NCBI RefSeq assembly: GCF_026153515.1
Contig: NZ_CP110644.1
Coordinates: 372,001-436,000 of the forward strand
From: Pseudomonas sp. KU26590
GTDB lineage: Bacteria > Pseudomonadota > Gammaproteobacteria > Pseudomonadales > Pseudomonadaceae
Direction: 5' to 3'
DNA length: 64,000 nt
Shown: piece by piece, positions 9,966 through 18,071 of the stretch
How positions within the stretch are numbered: position 1 is the first letter of the stretch
How the letters are laid out: every line of letters begins with the position of its first letter
The notes under the pieces: generated by a model
The model's database searches: none
What the model was told of the DNA's origin: nothing
Seen by the model: only the letters and a program-made list of their open reading frames with translations
Made by a program: the position numbers and the translations under genes

Positions 9966-10727
9966 ATGGGGCTTCGAGGAAGATTCATCGTTGGCTGCTT
10001 GCTCGGGCTGTTCATGCTGCCAGTTGTCGGGGAGCCGTACGTCGCAGGCGGAGCTCAGTCGAAGCCCTATGCCTACGAAGACAAGGACGGTCACCTGGAA
10101 GGGTTCTCCGTCGACATCGCGCGACGCGTGATGAAACTGGCAAACCTTGACGTTAACTTCGTTATCTACCCGGTCAACCGCCTGCAGGCGATGCTGCGCA
10201 AGGGCGAGATCGATATCAACTTTGCTGACGCGCTGATCTGGAACAGCTCCGAAGAACAGCGTCGATACGTGTTCTCCAAACCCTATTCCACGGTCAAAGA
10301 GCACCTGTACTTTCTGGCCGACCACCCTGCCCGGGGCCAGACTATCGCGCAACTGGAGCACCTCACGATCGGCATGGTTCGGGGCTACAACTATTGGGCA
10401 CTGGACCCGGCGATCGAGGAGCGCCGTCTGAGCCGGCTGGAAACCTCGCAAGACGAAGCGCTGATCAAGCTGCTCCAGAGCAGGCGCGTGGATGCCATCG
10501 CCATGGTCGACGACATCTTTGATGAAGTGACTTCAGCCCATGACCTGGATCCCGGCCAGTTCGTCCAGGGCGCACGACTCAGCGAAGCGCCGCTGGTGTT
10601 CAAGCTCCAGCCGCAATACGCCTCGTGGTTGCCGCGGATCAACAGCGCGATCGACAGCCTGAACACGTCGGGCGAGCTGGAACGCATTCGACGCCAGTAT
10701 TTGCCGGGGACGCAGGTGGGGAAGTGA
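9966..10727 (+). CDS. Family 3 extracellular solute-binding protein (polar amino acid type)
   Basis: A 253-aa protein with a signal peptide (about 1-22) and the SBP_bac_3 fold: ligand-loop phrases such as SKPYAYEDKDGHLEGFSVDIARRV near the N-terminus and a GMVRGYNYW hinge region. These proteins bind amino acids or related small molecules in the periplasm for ABC uptake. No permease or ATPase gene is adjacent, so it is an orphan receptor or pairs with a transporter elsewhere. It converges on the biosynthetic operon, 39 nt away. Ligand unknown. Confidence 0.8.
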   Translation: MGLRGRFIVGCLLGLFMLPVVGEPYVAGGAQSKPYAYEDKDGHLEGFSVDIARRVMKLANLDVNFVIYPVNRLQAMLRKGEIDINFADALIWNSSEEQRRYVFSKPYSTVKEHLYFLADHPARGQTIAQLEHLTIGMVRGYNYWALDPAIEERRLSRLETSQDEALIKLLQSRRVDAIAMVDDIFDEVTSAHDLDPGQFVQGARLSEAPLVFKLQPQYASWLPRINSAIDSLNTSGELERIRRQYLPGTQVGK

Positions 10728-10766
10728 CCTACGCGGTTGAAGCCGTTGCCACTGAGACGAAAGCGC

Positions 10767-12566
10767 TCAAACCATTGCCCTGACTTCCACATTCAACCCC
10801 AACATCTCGCGGGCGATTCGGTCGGCGTCGACGAAAGCTCGAGCGTAGCTGCCTGAGGACGGGACGTAGTGGTTGTAATAAGTGGAGCCCTCGACAAGAG
10901 GACCGGTTATCCACAGATTGGGCTGTGCTTTGCCTTCGCTGGTCACGAGTACCCCCTCACCGTTCTCGGTCAGACTGTGGATAACTCCACTGCGCTTAAG
11001 GGTGCGGATGATTTTTGGTAGCGACGCTATTTCACGCGCATTGCTAAAGTGAGCCTTGATCACCCTTTGTAATGGCACCGCCAGCTCCCGCGCGAGAGCT
11101 ACTTCGGTCGGCGCACCCTCGGTACTGTGGATAACTTGTGTATGGTGAACCCAGTGGACAATTCCCGCGTCGGCCAAGGCCAGCAGTTCCTGATGACGCT
11201 CCTTTTGCGGCCCTGCAACCATTCGGTTGACGTGGGGCGCGTATTCTCCGAAGAAGACGCGACCTGAATACGTGGTCAGCCCCCGGTTATCCACAACCCG
11301 GCGCAGTTGTTCCCGGCAGCTTCTCCATACTTCGATCGCAGCCTTAATCGGACTCGAATCGAGGCCCAGTAAGCTCTGCGCGGTGTCGCGCTCGATAAAT
11401 GCGCGCATGGCCTGAGGATAATCCGCAGCGTCCAAGGTCGAAACGCGCGGGTTATACACAGCCTCATCCAACGGCAGCGCCTGGAAATGCGCGGCCATTT
11501 CCGCCGTCACGGTCTCAAGGCGGTCTGAATAAAAAGCGCGCGCAATCTGCGCTTTGATCCGTGCTGTTGACTCGCCTTTTTGGGACGCAATCATCCCGAA
11601 GTATTCCGCGAGCATTTCAGCTTTTATTAGCGGAAGGACCTGCTGCTCGAAATCCAGACCGCCAAGGTTTTCCGCTCGCAGGCTTGCTACGGCCGACAGG
11701 GTGAAAATCAGTGCCGCATTCGACGCACGATGGGGCACGATGTCCGGCCGGGTGCGGTACGGCAGACCGCTACGCGAGAACATGTAGATAGCTGGCTCGC
11801 GTCCGCCAGGCTCATAGCGCAAACCGCCCGCCAGTTTGCGAAAATGGCCTGCGCGCCCGACCGTTAGACTGGCGACAACATCCATCGCGCTCAGGCCCAG
11901 CCCTTCAATACCAACCGCTTCTGTGGATAACACTGAAGCAACTGAAGCAGGTTGTAAGGAAGCCGAGGTTGACCCGGGTTGTTTACCATTCCAACCCTGC
12001 GACGGTTGCGCATGCCCAATCGTGATTGCCAGCCAGTCCACCGGACAATCCAACTCACCTGTGGACAAAACAAACTGGCCCATGTCGGTGTGCTCAATGT
12101 TATCCACAGCATGAGGATGATGAATGACATGCACGTTTGCGGGCCGACCTTCAATCACCTCCCCATAGGTCCACGCCAGGTACTCCCCCAGCCAGCTGCG
12201 CGGCAGGTATTCATTGGGCTGGACGTTGCGTTCCGCCGATTTAAAACGCAGGCACCATTCGTAAAAGCTTGGCCCTTGCCGTCCCACGTGTCCGTCGAGG
12301 GCGGCCGTGTCCGGAAACATCGAAATCTGCGAAGCGACGGTGTTGAGCATCAGGTACTCAGGCTGGTCGACGGCATGCAAGCCTGGCCCCGGAGGCTTGG
12401 GGTCAAATACGTTTAGTTCGATGCGCCGGGCCGTGTTGACCGCCAGCGCACAGATCCGCTCAAGCACCGTCAGCCCGCGTGAGCCGCAGCCGACAATGCC
12501 GATCCTGATGGCGGGCTTATCCGACCCTGGGGATAACTTTTCGCCCAGCGCTGCGCTCAGTTCCAT
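10767..12566 (-). CDS. FAD/NAD(P)-binding protein (NAD_binding_9 type), last gene of the putative hydrazine cluster
   Basis: A 599-aa protein with an N-terminal dinucleotide-binding motif (GCGSRG, 26-31) and the extended architecture of the COG4529/NAD_binding_9 group, which is often met in secondary-metabolite clusters without an assigned reaction. It overlaps the end of the SbnB-like gene by 10 nt and is the last gene of the minus-strand operon. A tailoring or transhydrogenation role in the pathway is inferred only from context. The coding DNA is unusual: six perfect DnaA boxes fall within it (see the separate entry), using rare codons ATA and TTA. Confidence 0.75.
   Translation of the reverse strand: MELSAALGEKLSPGSDKPAIRIGIVGCGSRGLTVLERICALAVNTARRIELNVFDPKPPGPGLHAVDQPEYLMLNTVASQISMFPDTAALDGHVGRQGPSFYEWCLRFKSAERNVQPNEYLPRSWLGEYLAWTYGEVIEGRPANVHVIHHPHAVDNIEHTDMGQFVLSTGELDCPVDWLAITIGHAQPSQGWNGKQPGSTSASLQPASVASVLSTEAVGIEGLGLSAMDVVASLTVGRAGHFRKLAGGLRYEPGGREPAIYMFSRSGLPYRTRPDIVPHRASNAALIFTLSAVASLRAENLGGLDFEQQVLPLIKAEMLAEYFGMIASQKGESTARIKAQIARAFYSDRLETVTAEMAAHFQALPLDEAVYNPRVSTLDAADYPQAMRAFIERDTAQSLLGLDSSPIKAAIEVWRSCREQLRRVVDNRGLTTYSGRVFFGEYAPHVNRMVAGPQKERHQELLALADAGIVHWVHHTQVIHSTEGAPTEVALARELAVPLQRVIKAHFSNAREIASLPKIIRTLKRSGVIHSLTENGEGVLVTSEGKAQPNLWITGPLVEGSTYYNHYVPSSGSYARAFVDADRIAREMLGLNVEVRAMV
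10907..12108. repeat. Cluster of six perfect DnaA boxes inside a coding sequence (datA-like candidate)
   Basis: TTATCCACA occurs at 10907-10915, 11287-11295 and 12100-12108 (+), and at 10976-10984, 11126-11134 and 11922-11930 (-). TTATACACA is at 11452-11460. The boxes are read in several codon frames (Leu-Trp-Ile, Val-Ile-His, Val-Asp-Asn, Val-Leu-Ser-Thr), so protein sequence does not explain the repetition. Confidence 0.6.
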
Positions 12567-13564
12567 CTCAGGGTTTCTCCGAAGAACGAGTCAATGGCGA
12601 CGCCACGGGATTCTGTCAGCGCGGTGTCGACGATGAATTTGCTCAGGGCCAGGTCGAGTACGCCCAGGCCGAACGGCGAGAAGATCGACGGCTTCCCGGG
12701 GTCAAGCTCGACCTCGCCACGGATAAGGCCGGCCAGCGTGCCGTTCATGAACGCGCGGCCGCCGGTTAATTGCTCCGCCAGATGCGGCGACGTATTGGCC
12801 TTCATGCAGTGCTCGATGTCGTCGCAGAGGTTGTTGGCCTCCAGCAGCAACTGCGGCGCGATGTCCCGCAACGAGATGTTCAGCACGACCTGGCCGGCGC
12901 GAAACGCCATGGGTGGTTTGACGTACGGCTCACCGGCCGTGGTGGCGAAGATCACCAGATCTGCCGCCAGCGCTTGCTCCAGCGAACCCGTCCGGGCTGT
13001 GCATAAGTCGGCATTTTCGATAAAGCCCGTCAGAGCGTCCGCAGACGCCGCGTCGAAATCGTGCACAACGGCGTGGCCGATGTCCCACCCTTCCACCCTG
13101 AGCATTCGTGCGATGTTGCGGGCAATCACCCCTGCGCCGATAAACCCTACCGACGCAGCCTTACGCGACTGACCGTTGAGCCAGTAAGCGCCTGACACCG
13201 CCGAAGCGGCCGTTCGCACCGCGCTGATCTGTGCGCCTTCCAGGCACGCGTAGGGATAGCCGGTCTCGCGGTCGTTGAGGATCACCACCGCTGACGCCCT
13301 CGGCCTCTGCTGCGCGACATTGCCGGGAAAGCTGGAAATCCACTTGATCCCGGCCACGGCGTCCTCTCCCTCCAGCGCCGCCGGCAGCGCGATGATCCGG
13401 TTAGCAGGTTGTTGAGGAAAACGCAGAAAGTAGCTGTCCGGGTTGAGCGTCTGGCGGTCATGGTGCTGGAGATACACCTGCTCGATGCGCCGGACCATGT
13501 CATGAGCATGACTGTCGAGGATGTCTTTGATGACAGCGCCGGGGATCACGTGAAAGTCAGACAT
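12557..13564 (-). CDS. sbnB: SbnB-like dehydrogenase, 2,3-diaminopropionate biosynthesis
   Basis: A 335-aa member of the ornithine cyclodeaminase/mu-crystallin family. K74 (AGIKWISSFPGN) and the Rossmann motif GAGVIA (143-148) match SbnB, which oxidatively cleaves N-(1-amino-1-carboxyethyl)glutamate with NAD to give L-2,3-diaminopropionate and 2-oxoglutarate. The partner SbnA-like gene lies immediately upstream and overlaps it by 8 nt, which supports SbnB over plain ornithine cyclodeaminase. It provides diaminopropionate, or a modified version of it, to the pathway encoded by this operon (inference). Confidence 0.85.
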   Translation of the reverse strand: MSDFHVIPGAVIKDILDSHAHDMVRRIEQVYLQHHDRQTLNPDSYFLRFPQQPANRIIALPAALEGEDAVAGIKWISSFPGNVAQQRPRASAVVILNDRETGYPYACLEGAQISAVRTAASAVSGAYWLNGQSRKAASVGFIGAGVIARNIARMLRVEGWDIGHAVVHDFDAASADALTGFIENADLCTARTGSLEQALAADLVIFATTAGEPYVKPPMAFRAGQVVLNISLRDIAPQLLLEANNLCDDIEHCMKANTSPHLAEQLTGGRAFMNGTLAGLIRGEVELDPGKPSIFSPFGLGVLDLALSKFIVDTALTESRGVAIDSFFGETLRWN

Positions 13565-14576
13565 TCAGCGCTTCTCCCTCGAACGTATGAACGTACTGCT
13601 TCAGATACCGATTGATCGGCTGCGAACTGAGCGCAGTCAGCTCCGCACGCCCGAACTTCTGCATGACCCATTCATCGTTGTAGATGGTTTCCAGGTAACG
13701 CTCGCCGGCGTCCGGCGAGATCGCCACGACAACGGCGTCTTTAGGAATCCCCAGCGAGGGCGCGGCCAGCCCGGCCACTACGGTCCCGGTGGACCCGCCG
13801 GCCAGCACGCCATTGGATTTCGCGAGCCAGCGACACATGGCCACGGTGGCCCGCTCATCCACCACTTGCTGCTTGTGCAAGTGGTGGGCGCGGAATATGG
13901 GCGGCATCAGGCTGGAGCCGAGTCCTGGAATGAATCGCGGGCCGGGCGCCTGGCCGAAAGTCACCGAACCCGCGCTGTCTACCGCGATGATCTTGGTGCG
14001 CGGCGAATGCTTGCGGAAATACTGCACGCAGCCCATCAAGGTGCCGGTGGTGCCGGCGCCAACCACCAGATAGTCCAGCGCCGGAAAGGCGATATGAATC
14101 GAGCGCGCCGTGGTGTGTTCATGGGTGCGGGCGTTGGCCGGGTTGCTGTACTGGTTGAGCCAAAGATGACGGGGATCACGGGCCACGGCATCGCGGATGT
14201 ACCGAATGCGCGTGCCCAGATAGCCGTCGTTGTCGTCGCGCTCAGTGACGATGACGATCTGCGCGCCAAAGGCTTCCATCATCTTGATGTTGTGCAGGTT
14301 GGTGTTGGGGTCGACGACGCAGCAGAATTTGTAGCCACGCTCGGCGCAGATCATCGCCAGCGCCACACCAAGGTTCCCGGACGAGGACTCGATCAGCACG
14401 GTGTCCTTGTGGATAAGTCGGCGCTCGGCGTAGGAATCGATCAGGCCGATGGCTGTCTTCATCTTGATCGAACCCGCAGGGTTGCAGGACTCAAGCTTCA
14501 GATGCAGGTTTTCAAAACCCAGACCTTTTAGCCTGACGAAATTCGAATCGCCAACGATGTGGGAGATGAAATTCAT
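13557..14576 (-). CDS. sbnA: SbnA-like PLP synthase, 2,3-diaminopropionate biosynthesis
   Basis: A 339-aa fold-type II PLP enzyme of the cysteine synthase family. The PLP lysine is K38 in NPAGSIKMK, and the phosphate-binding loop appears as GAGTTGTLMG. SbnA condenses O-phosphoserine with glutamate by beta-replacement. Pairing with the overlapping SbnB-like gene downstream supports this rather than cysteine synthesis. Its start overlaps the stop of the N-hydroxylase gene (ATGA). The amine nucleophile could differ here, for instance a hydrazine made by the neighbouring enzymes; the sequence cannot decide this. Confidence 0.85.
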   Translation of the reverse strand: MNFISHIVGDSNFVRLKGLGFENLHLKLESCNPAGSIKMKTAIGLIDSYAERRLIHKDTVLIESSSGNLGVALAMICAERGYKFCCVVDPNTNLHNIKMMEAFGAQIVIVTERDDNDGYLGTRIRYIRDAVARDPRHLWLNQYSNPANARTHEHTTARSIHIAFPALDYLVVGAGTTGTLMGCVQYFRKHSPRTKIIAVDSAGSVTFGQAPGPRFIPGLGSSLMPPIFRAHHLHKQQVVDERATVAMCRWLAKSNGVLAGGSTGTVVAGLAAPSLGIPKDAVVVAISPDAGERYLETIYNDEWVMQKFGRAELTALSSQPINRYLKQYVHTFEGEALNV

Positions 14577-15931
14577 GGCCGTGCCTCGACGCGTGCGGAC
14601 TTCGCGTAGTTCGGCATCGCCACCGCCGGCGCACGCTGCCGGGGCTGGGTCGCCAGCAACGCATCGGTCAGGTGCTGCGCCCGTAAGGCGACCATGGAAA
14701 ACGACTGGGCGTCGCTGATGCCGTGGGTCTTTTCCGAGGTGCCATTCGCCAGAATCTGCACGCCCTCGCTGTGCTGCAGGGCGACCCGGTAATGCCGGTC
14801 GACCGCAAGCGTGCCGTCCTCGTCGCGGACCAGCCAGGGTTGCAGCAGGGTCAGCAGTGGCGGCACTGCAAGCTGCTCGTAGCCTGTGCCCAAGACAACA
14901 CCGTCGACGTAAAGCACGGTTTCAATGCCGGTATTGCTGTCACGCAGTACCACCGAATAGGCATCGCCCACCTTTTCCACCGAATTCACTTCGGACCAGG
15001 CATGCAGGTTCAGACGTCGGTGCCCGGTCACCTCGCCTTCGTACAGGAAGGAGTACAGCGCCTGACTCTCGTCGACGTCGATGCCTGCGTAATTGGTCGA
15101 CCGGATCTCTTCGAACACCCGGCTGCGTCGGCCCGGCTCAAGGTCGTGGAAGTAGTCGATGTGCTCTGGCAGGAAGGCCATGTTGGGAAACTGACCCAGC
15201 TGCCCCACCTTGAAACCCACGCCGCGGTGCACCGAATACACCTGCGTGGTGGGCGCGGCGCCGAGCAGGTGCGTCACCGCCTCGCCCGCGCTCTGACCCG
15301 AGCCCAACACCAGCCAGCGCTGCGCGATAGGACCGCCACCGAGGTGGATGTTTTTCAGGTATTGGGAGGTGTGGAAAACACGGCCGCCGAGATGCGGGCT
15401 GAACGCGTCCGGTATCCGGGGCAGGCTGCCGTGGGAAAGCACCAGCCGTTTGGTGCGATAAGTGCCCTTTGCAGTCACGACATCAACACCCTTCAAAATG
15501 CCCTTTTCCGCCACCGGCAATACTTCGAGGACGCCTTCGTCGTAGGCAACGTAATCCTTGAGTTGTGCGGCGACCCACGCGATGTAGTCGGACCATTCGA
15601 CCCGGCTGGCCGGACGCCCGAGCAGGCCGAACTTGTACAGCCGACCCTTTTCCTTCAGGTACATGGCGAACGAGAAGCGGCTGCGTGGATTGCGCGGGGT
15701 CACCAGGTCTCGAAAGACATGGTGGTTGATGTCGGTGCCCGCCAAGAGAAACGCGCCATGCCAGGTTGAATCACGCCCTTTTTCGAAGAAGCGAACGCGC
15801 TGGAAAGGCTTGCGGCCGTTGTCTTCCGCCTCATCCTCCAGCGCACAGGCCAGTGCGATACCGGCCGGGCCGAAGCCGACCGAGACGACGTCCAGCGTTT
15901 CACGCACACCTTCGATTTCATACTGAGTCAT
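14573..15931 (-). CDS. Lysine/ornithine N-hydroxylase-like flavoprotein (SidA/IucD/PvdA family)
   Basis: A 452-aa class B N-hydroxylating monooxygenase. FAD motif GFGPAG (19-24), NADPH motif GSGQSAGE (210-217) and the C-terminal GTGYE element are all in place, and length is typical. Relatives hydroxylate the side-chain amine of Lys or Orn; in N-N bond pathways the Spb38/Tri26 group makes N6-hydroxylysine. The gene is followed in an ATGA overlap by sbnA. With the cupin and MetRS-like genes in the same operon, a role in supplying the hydroxylamine half of a hydrazine is more likely than siderophore synthesis, as no siderophore synthetase or receptor is near. Substrate (Lys, Orn or diaminopropionate) is not determined. 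Confidence 0.88.
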   Translation of the reverse strand: MTQYEIEGVRETLDVVSVGFGPAGIALACALEDEAEDNGRKPFQRVRFFEKGRDSTWHGAFLLAGTDINHHVFRDLVTPRNPRSRFSFAMYLKEKGRLYKFGLLGRPASRVEWSDYIAWVAAQLKDYVAYDEGVLEVLPVAEKGILKGVDVVTAKGTYRTKRLVLSHGSLPRIPDAFSPHLGGRVFHTSQYLKNIHLGGGPIAQRWLVLGSGQSAGEAVTHLLGAAPTTQVYSVHRGVGFKVGQLGQFPNMAFLPEHIDYFHDLEPGRRSRVFEEIRSTNYAGIDVDESQALYSFLYEGEVTGHRRLNLHAWSEVNSVEKVGDAYSVVLRDSNTGIETVLYVDGVVLGTGYEQLAVPPLLTLLQPWLVRDEDGTLAVDRHYRVALQHSEGVQILANGTSEKTHGISDAQSFSMVALRAQHLTDALLATQPRQRAPAVAMPNYAKSARVEARP

Positions 15932-15985
15932 GGTTATTCTTCCTGAAAGTTTCTAAAGACGTGGCAAGCGTTTGGTCAGGCCGCT

Positions 15986-16933
15986 TCAACACAGCAGACG
16001 TCGTTCATGGGCGTGCTCGTCGGTGTAAACCCACAGCGAAACCCGGGCGTGATCGTTCTCCCCGTCGCGGAAACTGACAGGACCGGCAGGGGTGGCAAAT
16101 TGATCAAAGCGAAGCGCGTCAAGCAGTCCACGCTGATCAGCGGCTGCCCGGTCAACCAGAGCAAATGCCGCAAGCGTCTCAATGGCATAAACCGGTGCCT
16201 GTTCGGCGTAGATCTGTTGATAAACCGCATCAAATGACTGCGCGTCGGCCAGATCCCCCGCAATGGGAAAGCTGATGACGTACACCGTGCCGGTTTGCGC
16301 CATCCCTTCCACCAGCGCAGGAGACGCGGCGTCGTCGGTGAAGAAGATCGGCAATTCACAGCCAGCAGCGCGGTTATCCACAAGGAACTGGCGGCTGGCT
16401 TTCAAACGTCCGCAAAACACCACGGCGTCGGCGTTATTCACATCGTCCACCCAGGCGACTGTGGATAACTGTGCAGCTGAGTGCAGTTCTTGCATCTGTT
16501 GGCGCCCGTGCAGACTGGGATCAGTGAACACAGTGAGCCGGTGCAGGCCTTCAGATTCGGCAAATTCGATCAGGCGTGTGGCCAGGAGTCGGTCAGACGC
16601 ACAGATCCGGAACGTGGTGTCACCACCGCGGGTCAACGCTGCGCAGGTAGACGCGGGCAGAATCAGCGGAATCCGGGCCTGTGCATAACTTTCCACCGCT
16701 GCGGCGGCAGAGTCCGAAGCGAAGTGACCAATCACTGCATCCACCTTCGCGTCGATGAAATGCCTTGCCGCCGCACGGCCGCCCTCCGCGCTCGCGCCGT
16801 CATCAAAGTAAAAATGGCAGGCGCGGCGCACGTGGGGAAACAGGTGGCTGGACAGATAGACGCTGCGCAAGAAACCGCGCGCATGCAGTGTGGTGCCGAC
16901 GTCGAGCGCCGCGCAGATACCCAGGCGCATCAT
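15986..16933 (-). CDS. Periplasmic-binding-fold protein (Peripla_BP_6/LivJ-AmiC type) without signal peptide
   Basis: A 315-aa protein whose ligand-binding fold begins immediately at the start (MMRLGICAALDVG), as in mature LivJ, and with no signal peptide. The start at 16933 overlaps the upstream oxidase stop (ATGATG), making a cytoplasmic product most likely; 16930 is an alternative ATG. The open frame extends to 17083, but only inside the oxidase gene and in poor sequence. AmiC of the amidase operon is a known cytosolic member that acts as a small-molecule sensor, so a ligand-sensing role for a pathway intermediate is possible. No transporter partner is nearby. Confidence 0.7.
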   Translation of the reverse strand: MMRLGICAALDVGTTLHARGFLRSVYLSSHLFPHVRRACHFYFDDGASAEGGRAAARHFIDAKVDAVIGHFASDSAAAAVESYAQARIPLILPASTCAALTRGGDTTFRICASDRLLATRLIEFAESEGLHRLTVFTDPSLHGRQQMQELHSAAQLSTVAWVDDVNNADAVVFCGRLKASRQFLVDNRAAGCELPIFFTDDAASPALVEGMAQTGTVYVISFPIAGDLADAQSFDAVYQQIYAEQAPVYAIETLAAFALVDRAAADQRGLLDALRFDQFATPAGPVSFRDGENDHARVSLWVYTDEHAHERRLLC

Positions 16934-18054
16934 GACAACGCCACCTCGGCGAACCGCGAAGGGTGGAACGCTTCCATGACTGATTTGTAAGCCGCATCCA
17001 TCGACACGCCGGACATCAGTCCGCCCAGTTCGAACGCCAGCAACTCGGCAACATTCGGTGCCATTTTGAAGCCGATGCCGCAAAACCCGGTGGCGAGAAA
17101 CACGTGGCTCTTGGCGCTGGCACGGCCGATCAGTGGACGGCCGTCTTCGGTGTACGCGTCCCAGCCAACCTGAGTAACCACCGGCAAACTGTGGTGCCGG
17201 TCATAGCCGAGACGAGTAACGCGTTCCATGACGTCTTGCTCGTTGTCCAGCGGCGCCATGTTCAGCTGATCCGCATGCTCTGCGCGCTGACGTCGTTGGC
17301 CGCCCACTTGCACGAGATTGCGTCCCAGCGGCAGCAGATAGGTATTCAGATGGTGAGCAATGATCGGCATGCTCGGGGCCTGGTCGCAGCCGAAGCGCGT
17401 GAACGGAATCGTCCGCGCGTGCACGGCGTTGTGCGGACGGGGCAACGGGCCGCTGGCGCCACACGCATCCACGACCCACGTCGCTTCCAGGCACAGCTTC
17501 CCGGCATGAACCTGAACATAGCCGTCCAGTTCGACGCAACGGTCGACAGCCAGGTGATCGAGGTACGTCGCTTTTTCGCTGACGTAGCGGCACAGATTCA
17601 AAACTGCGACACGGGCGTCAACCGTCCCGCTACTGCGTTCGATGAGTAGGCATTCTCCGGCACAAAAAGGCGAGAAACGCCCGTTATCCAGTGCGTCGAC
17701 AGAAGCGTGCAGCTCAATGCTCGCTGAGCCTTGGCTGTCCACTGCTTCCAGGTATTGCCCGCATACTTCGGCGCTGGCGATGTAAGCGACGCCACTGCGG
17801 TTAAGTGCGCTCTCGTAGAGGGCGTGGACGATGCCAGGATTGCCGTAAAGTGATCCGCGGCGAGTCAAGTGACGCAGCGCGGCGTCCAGCTCCAGGCCGC
17901 GAACGATGCCGCCCGTGTCCCGCGTAGCGCCCTGGGCGCCAGCGATGCCCTTCTCCATCAGCGCCACATCGAGGCCGCTTTCAACCAGCGCCGCTGCGAT
18001 CGAAGCGCCCATGATGCCGGCTCCGATCACAATCACATCAAATGAAGTTTTCAT
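16930..18054 (-). CDS. DAO-family FAD-dependent amine/amino acid oxidase
   Basis: A 374-aa flavoprotein with the N-terminal GAGIMG motif (11-16), a substrate domain and the C-terminal FAD signature (DGRPLIGR, FLATGFCGIGFKMAP). It belongs with glycine/sarcosine/D-amino acid oxidases. In N-N bond pathways such as that of triacsin, a DAO-type oxidase cleaves the N-alkyl hydrazine made by the MetRS-like enzyme, releasing a hydrazino acid. Its place 17 nt after the MetRS-like gene fits that role (inference). It overlaps the next gene by 4 nt. Confidence 0.8.
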   Translation of the reverse strand: MKTSFDVIVIGAGIMGASIAAALVESGLDVALMEKGIAGAQGATRDTGGIVRGLELDAALRHLTRRGSLYGNPGIVHALYESALNRSGVAYIASAEVCGQYLEAVDSQGSASIELHASVDALDNGRFSPFCAGECLLIERSSGTVDARVAVLNLCRYVSEKATYLDHLAVDRCVELDGYVQVHAGKLCLEATWVVDACGASGPLPRPHNAVHARTIPFTRFGCDQAPSMPIIAHHLNTYLLPLGRNLVQVGGQRRQRAEHADQLNMAPLDNEQDVMERVTRLGYDRHHSLPVVTQVGWDAYTEDGRPLIGRASAKSHVFLATGFCGIGFKMAPNVAELLAFELGGLMSGVSMDAAYKSVMEAFHPSRFAEVALS

Positions 18055-18071
18055 CGTCGCGCGCCTCTCGG

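Noticed and set aside
13549..13560. ATCACGTGAAAG as a parS-like site
   Set aside because: Only the central CACGTG and one partial arm match.
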